Of a DNA stretch of 64,000 bases, positions 59,389 to 64,000 are shown piece after piece. A program made the position numbers and the translations under genes. The DNA is from Liquidambar formosana (taxonomy: Eukaryota > Streptophyta > Magnoliopsida > Saxifragales > Altingiaceae). The DNA lies in the NCBI GenBank assembly GCA_039720395.1, contig CM077832.1:20981607-21045606 (forward strand). The letters are read 5' to 3'. Every line of letters starts with the position of its first letter. Within the stretch, counting starts at the first letter, position 1. The notes under the pieces are model-generated. The model was not told the origin of the DNA and made no database searches. It saw only the letters and a list, made by a program, of their open reading frames with translations.

Positions 59389-62300
59389 ATGGATATTTAT
59401 GGCATGGATATAGATCCTAGGAACGATGTCCCCCCGGAGCTCGTTGAGCAAAGGAAAAGGGGCGTCACCGAACCTAATATGGATGAATTGGAATCAATCA
59501 ACTTAGGGACGAATGAATTGCCAAGAATAGTTAAAATTGGGAAAACCCTCTCCCCCGTTGAAAAAGAAAAGATGATCTCCCTCTTGAAAGCCAACATTAT
59601 GGCTTTTGCATGGTCTTATGAAGACATGCCTGGCATCGACCCCGATATTGTGCAACACTATATCCCCACTAATTCCCTAAAGAAGCCGGTAAAGCAGAAA
59701 CTCAGAAGATTAAAACCAGAATGGGCTCTAAAAGTAAAAGAAGAGGTAACTAAACAACTAGACGCGGGTTTCCTCCAAGTTGTGGAGTACCCCGAATGGT
59801 TGTCAAATATAGTGCCTGTGCCTAAAAAAGATGGGAAAGTAAGGATGTGTGTCGATTTCCGAGATCTCAACGCCGCGAGCCCTAAGGATGACTTCCCTTT
59901 ACCCCATATCGACGTGTTGGTGGATAGTACAGTGGGACATGCACTCCTCTCCTTCATGGATGGATTCTCCGGGTATAACCAGATAAAGATGGCGCCTCAA
60001 GACATGGAGAAAACAGCCTTTATCACGCAATGGGGAACGTACTGTTACAAAGTAATGCCTTTTGGCTTAAGAAACGCTGGCGCTACTTACCAAAGAGCAA
60101 CTACGACCCTATTGCATGATATGATCCATAAGGAAGTCGAGGTTTACGTCGATGATATGATCGTGAAGTCCGTGGATAGGGAAGGGCATTTTAAGGCACT
60201 AGAGAAATTCTTAGAGCGAGCAAAAAAGTACAATCTCCGTCTCAACCCACAGAAGTGTGCTTTCGGCGTCACTGCAGGCAAGCTATTGGGGTTTATGATC
60301 ACTCAGAGAGGTATCGAAGTGGACCCAGGGAAGATAAAAGCTATTGTGGAGATGGAGCCGCCTAGCACTGAGAAGCAGATCCGGGGTTTTCTGGGAAGAG
60401 TTCAATACATAAGCCGATTCATTGCCAACTTGACCATGGTTTGCGAACCAATCTTCAAATTGCTTAAGAAAGGTGTGCCAAAAGTATGGAACGAAGAATG
60501 CCAAGAGGCCTTTGGGACCATTAAGAGATACTTGAGCAATCCTCCAATCTTAGTTCCCCCACGGCAAGGCGCGCCACTTTTGTTATACTTAACAGTCACC
60601 GAAACCGCGACGGGAGCTATGTTAGCTCAATATCTTGAAGGGTCTACAAAGGAAAATGCCATTTATTACTTAAGCAAGAAAATGACAGACTATGAAGTGA
60701 AGTACAATGCAATTGAAAAGGCTTGTGTGGCACTAGTATGGGCGACGCAGAAACTCCGGCACTACATGATGTCCTTCGAAGTGTTCTTGATAAGTCGCAT
60801 GGACCCGTTGAAGTACCTGGTAGAAAGGCCAGTATTGTCATTCAGAACTGCTCGATGGTCAATTCTCCTCAATGAATTCGACATCAAGTACGTGAATCAG
60901 AAGTCTATCAAGGGAAGCGTCATCGCAGACTACCTAGCCAGCTGTCCGGTGTCATCATCCGCTCCGTTCAACGATCAATTCCCAGATGAGGACGTGCTAG
61001 AGATTGGTAGAAAAACTTGGAGAGTATACTTCGATGGGGCAGCCAATAAGAAAGGTTATGGGATAGGAGTCCTGCTGGTCTCACCCGAAGAGGCATTTAC
61101 ACCGTTGGCGGTCAAGTTGGGGTTCGAAGCTACCAACAACATTGCTGAGTATGAGACCTGTATCCTAGCATTGGAAGCGGCACTTGAATTGGGGATCAAA
61201 GAATTAGAAGTGTTCGGGGACTCGGCGCTAATCATTTGTCAGATAAAAGGGGAATGGAAAACTCGAGATGAGAAGCTGCTACCCTACCATGCCTACCTGG
61301 AAGCTCTAACCAAGGAGTTCTCAGAGATAGAATTTAACTACCTTTCAAGGAACAAGAACCAGTTCGCCGATGCCTTGGCGACCCTAGCATCCATGGTGGA
61401 GATACCTGAAGGGGGAAATGTGAAGCCGTTGGTGATAGAATGCCGAGACAAGCCTGTGTACTGTTGTGCAATCCGGGGAGGAGAGGTAAATGATGGCCGT
61501 CCGTGGTTCCATGACATAAAGAAGTTCATTGAAGAAAGGGAATACCCAGAAGGAGCATCTCGTATCGATAGAAAAACCCTAAGGCGATTGGCGAGACACT
61601 ATGTACTTTGTGGAGGAAAGCTATATCGGAGATTATACGACGGGATCCACCTGCTGTGTGTCACCGAGGAGGAAGCCGAGCATCTGATTAAAGAAATCCA
61701 TGAAGGGACAGGGGCTCCGCATATGAATGGCTATATGTTAGCTAAGAAAATCATGAGGTTAGGCTATTATTGGTCCACCATGGAAAGAGACTGCCACGCA
61801 CATGTCAAGAAGTGCCACAAATGCCAACTGTTCGCCAGTGGACAACATTTGCCTTCTATGCCTTTAACGAGTATGTCGTCACCTTGGCCATTCGCGGTGT
61901 GGGGGATAGATATCATCGGACAGATCAAGCCAAAGGCATCAAATGGGCATGAATACATCCTGGTTGCCATCGACTACTTCACTAAGTGGGTGGAAGCAGC
62001 GTCCTTCAAGACCTTGAATTCCAAGAAGGTAGCACAGTTCATACAGCACAGCATCATCTATCGATATGGGGTACCGCATGAAGTTATCTCAGACAATGGC
62101 CAGCACTTTCAGAAAGAAACCCATGAGCTCTTGCAAAAGTACGGCATAATTCACCATCTGTCATCACCATACCGTCCTCAGACTAATGGAGCGGTGGAAG
62201 CAGCTAACAAGAACATCAAGAAGATACTACAGAAGACTGCGGACTCGCACACAGACTGGCATGAGAAGTTGCCATTGGCTCTATGGGGTTACAGAACATC

Positions 62301-62748
62301 AATAAGATCGTCAACAGGGGCTACCCCTTATTCTCTAGTTTATGGAATGGAGGCCGTGTTGCCAGTTGAATTGGAAGTTCCTTCACTAAGAGTTGCCGTG
62401 GAGAGCCAGATAACAGAAGTGGACTGGGTTAAGAGCCGCTATGATGAGTTAGCTTTGCTGGATGAAAGGCGTTTAAGGGCGCTGTATCATGTTCAGGGGT
62501 ATCAACGGAGAGTTGCCAGAGCATTCAACAAGCATGTCAAAGATCGAGGTCTAAAGAAAGGGGATGTAGTGCTGAAAGAAATCAGAGCTCCAGTGTTCGA
62601 TCCGCGGGGAAAATTCAAGCCAAGTTGGGGTGGGCCATACATTATCAAAGAGATATTGCCAGCAGGGGCTGTTCGCCTCATGGATTTAGATGGAATTGAG
62701 TTCGCTCGTCCAACTAATTTGGACCAATTGAAAAAATATCATGTTTGA
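59389..62748 (+). CDS. pol: Tat pol: reverse transcriptase, two RNase H domains, integrase
   Basis: Uninterrupted 1119 residues. RT about residues 100-320: VPVPKKDGKVRMCVDFRDLN, FPLPHIDVLVDS, FMDGFSGYNQI, VMPFGLRNAGATYQR, catalytic YVDD at 253-256. First RNase H about 395-520, apparently degenerate: the usual TDAS is LTVTETA. Second, archaeal-type RNase H about 543-665: VYFDGAANKKG, NNIAEYETC, VFGDSALI, NQFADALA, with catalytic D, E, D, D visible. Integrase about 770-1119: zinc finger H-x6-H...C-x2-C (HEGTGAPH..CHKCQ), core D in WGIDII, D in ISDNGQHF and E in GAVEAAN with 34 residues between the last two, then WGGPYIIKEI near the end. RT-RNase H-integrase order marks Ty3-gypsy; the added second RNase H is a known Tat trait. 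It copies element RNA and integrates the cDNA. The open frame suggests recent activity. Confidence 0.96.
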   Translation: MDIYGMDIDPRNDVPPELVEQRKRGVTEPNMDELESINLGTNELPRIVKIGKTLSPVEKEKMISLLKANIMAFAWSYEDMPGIDPDIVQHYIPTNSLKKPVKQKLRRLKPEWALKVKEEVTKQLDAGFLQVVEYPEWLSNIVPVPKKDGKVRMCVDFRDLNAASPKDDFPLPHIDVLVDSTVGHALLSFMDGFSGYNQIKMAPQDMEKTAFITQWGTYCYKVMPFGLRNAGATYQRATTTLLHDMIHKEVEVYVDDMIVKSVDREGHFKALEKFLERAKKYNLRLNPQKCAFGVTAGKLLGFMITQRGIEVDPGKIKAIVEMEPPSTEKQIRGFLGRVQYISRFIANLTMVCEPIFKLLKKGVPKVWNEECQEAFGTIKRYLSNPPILVPPRQGAPLLLYLTVTETATGAMLAQYLEGSTKENAIYYLSKKMTDYEVKYNAIEKACVALVWATQKLRHYMMSFEVFLISRMDPLKYLVERPVLSFRTARWSILLNEFDIKYVNQKSIKGSVIADYLASCPVSSSAPFNDQFPDEDVLEIGRKTWRVYFDGAANKKGYGIGVLLVSPEEAFTPLAVKLGFEATNNIAEYETCILALEAALELGIKELEVFGDSALIICQIKGEWKTRDEKLLPYHAYLEALTKEFSEIEFNYLSRNKNQFADALATLASMVEIPEGGNVKPLVIECRDKPVYCCAIRGGEVNDGRPWFHDIKKFIEEREYPEGASRIDRKTLRRLARHYVLCGGKLYRRLYDGIHLLCVTEEEAEHLIKEIHEGTGAPHMNGYMLAKKIMRLGYYWSTMERDCHAHVKKCHKCQLFASGQHLPSMPLTSMSSPWPFAVWGIDIIGQIKPKASNGHEYILVAIDYFTKWVEAASFKTLNSKKVAQFIQHSIIYRYGVPHEVISDNGQHFQKETHELLQKYGIIHHLSSPYRPQTNGAVEAANKNIKKILQKTADSHTDWHEKLPLALWGYRTSIRSSTGATPYSLVYGMEAVLPVELEVPSLRVAVESQITEVDWVKSRYDELALLDERRLRALYHVQGYQRRVARAFNKHVKDRGLKKGDVVLKEIRAPVFDPRGKFKPSWGGPYIIKEILPAGAVRLMDLDGIEFARPTNLDQLKKYHV

Positions 62749-63083
62749 GGCCTGCTAGGTTGAAAACCCGTTAGGGCGGCCTAGGCAAAAGTTAAGGCAT
62801 AAGAACTACGTAAGACCTGATTCTCCATTCAAAAAAAAGCACAAAAAAAAACAAAAAAACAAAAAAAAACAAAACAAAAACAAAACAAAAACAAAAAAAA
62901 AAAAAAGAAGAAAAAACCATGGAGATACGTAGGCAACCCATAAAGTTACCTTGGGTGCGGTCTAAATCAAACAAGAAAATCCCAAATTTGATTTATTATT
63001 GGCAATTTATTCAAAACTAAAATTGATTGACATAGCAATTCATTGGTATTAAGTAAAAGAACTATAAATATGCCATAAATATC
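62749..63083 (+). other. Region after integrase with the repeated GAACTACGT..TACGTAGGC module
   Basis: GAACTACGT at 62803, then CTGATT, an arm CTCCAT (62823-62828), a ~90-nt A/C-only loop (A-runs with CAAAA words), the opposite arm ATGGAG (62919-62924) and TACGTAGGC. This is the same order as the module in the LTRs. No gene. Confidence 0.7.
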
Positions 63084-64000
63084 CTATTCTATTTTCTTGA
63101 GCCTCTTTGCAGCTCGCTCCTCAGCTTTCTTCTTCTCTCTTTCATGTCTTCTTTTCTTCCTCAAGTCATGTTCATAAGCTGCTGTCACTGCTTCCATAAT
63201 ATCTTCTCTGCAAGATCCAAGTTCGTTGTTCTTGATAAGTCCAAAAATCCTTTCTCTTCGAGTAGTCTCTCTCTCACCTAAATTGCTTTTCAACCATTCC
63301 TTATACTCGGGGCTCATCATATATGGACCATCAGTATTCGTAACTTGGGTTAGTATCAACTTGCTAGGCCATCGGTCCTTCGCCCAAGTCACTACAGAAA
63401 GACCCGCGGGCACCACAGGATAGTCACCTTTTAAGGAAGTGGGTATGGTTTGCATGGCGCCCATCTGACGCAGAACCCTTGAAGGCCAATAGAAGGAAGT
63501 AGACCTCAGTCCTATGAGTCTCACCATGGCGCATCCAGAAGTCCGCAGAAGCACCTGGTCACTGCAGCCCCATATGAATACAAACCACTTGACACTCCTC
63601 TAAGAAAGGGTTTGGAAGTAACCTAGCCAATCTCTCAATGAAAATTGCCCAGGCAGTTCAATGCGGCGAAGGCAGTAATGCTGGGGCTTGTACGGTGTAA
63701 TGGCAACTGGTGACAAGAAATTCAGTCTTTCAAGCAACCACATCTGCAGTATAATGGGGCTACCTCCTAAGGAAACCTTTGGGTCCTCATGGACTTTATC
63801 CAAACCATTCAGGGTTTCAGCTAGCACCATGGGAATCAAGTTATGGCCCTTGGCAAGGAGAGGAATCAAGTCACAGATTTGAATGGGAACATGTGGAGTA
63901 CCAGTGGAAATAAGGAAATGACCAATGAGGCAAAAGGCAAGAGCATGCTTAATAGGAAAGGTAAAATTCAGAATACCTTTACTATCACAAGCTAAAAAAG
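63084..64000 (-). pseudogene. Antisense PMD/DUF7745-like ORF, 5' part off the window
   Basis: Open on the minus strand from the window edge (LACDSKGILNFTF) through FCLIGHFLISTGTPHVP, IPLLAKGHNLIPMVLAETLN, GLDKVHEDPK, PIILQMWLLERL, then a TAG at 63600-63602, then in the same frame KWFVFIWG, FYWPSRVLRQMG, and a C-terminal basic coiled-coil (KKRRHEREKKKAEERAAKR) to 63084. The ILAETL..LQMWLLERL pattern is typical of the plant DUF7745 domain, related to the plant mobile domain. It lies just after integrase in antisense, as antisense ORFs do in Tat elements. One stop is the only damage seen. Function in the element is unknown; it could be read through or be newly dead. Confidence 0.78.

Noticed and set aside
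1..64000. Bacterial or organelle origin, operons, tRNA or rRNA genes
   Set aside because: Introns, LTR elements, TATA promoters and plant domains show nuclear plant DNA; I found no tRNA or rRNA fold or conserved rRNA sequence.

Overview
The window is plant nuclear DNA, probably heterochromatic or intergenic and probably from a eudicot. It is AT-rich with many stops and consists almost entirely of nested LTR retrotransposons. Evidence for a plant: plant mobile domain (PMD/DUF7745-like) genes, Tat/Ogre-type Ty3-gypsy pol, Ty1-copia elements with an initiator-tRNA-Met primer site, a Stowaway-like MITE, and one RALF-type secreted peptide gene. I cannot name the species.

Layout. (1) 1-10212: the 3' part of a Tat-type element on the + strand. 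An antisense, intron-containing PMD gene (broken) occupies 1-2731, with a ~162-bp tandem array inside its first intron. Then come its own TATA box, more tandem arrays (3300-4965), a copia solo LTR with TSD TTTTG (4966-6667), a hairpin, a polypurine tract and a 3.4-kb 3' LTR (6832-10212). (2) 10213-11959: relic of a minus-strand copia element (integrase, gag). (3) 11960-15475: a 5' LTR and leader of a second Tat element, truncated. (4) 15476-18944: the only host-like island, with an apparently intact RALF-like gene (16091-16330), a MITE and unassigned sequence. (5) 18945-30979: minus-strand Tat element B, split by a complete 9.7-kb copia element with TSD CAAAT (19691-29388) whose LTRs are similar but whose coding region is ruined. 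(6) 30980-34294: truncated copia copy. (7) 34295-38645: + strand Tat pol fragment E, split by a copia solo LTR with TSD GGGAG (36813-38471). (8) 38646-44678: minus-strand 2.7-kb LTR of another Ty3-gypsy element plus 3.3 kb of non-coding sequence. (9) 44679-52316: minus-strand Tat element C, two near-identical LTRs flanking gag only, because pol is deleted. (10) 52317-64000: the best preserved Tat element, with 5' LTR, primer site, leader, gag, protease, an uninterrupted 1119-residue RT/RNase H/integrase ORF, and an antisense PMD/DUF7745-like ORF running off the window.

The genes work as parts of retrotransposons. Gag packages RNA, protease cuts the polyprotein, RT and two RNase H domains make cDNA, and integrase inserts it. 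The antisense PMD-type genes lie between pol and the 3' LTR, as reported for Tat elements. The RALF-like gene is the only candidate for an ordinary host function.

The most interesting signals are: the spliced antisense gene with its own promoter and an intron full of tandem repeats; a motif-plus-hairpin module whose stem changes in a compensatory way between LTR families and which recurs after integrase; a palindromic block shared between the LTR promoter and the antisense promoter; and a swapped U3 promoter in the 52317 LTR. All identifications come from reading motifs and comparing copies within the window; no database search was possible.
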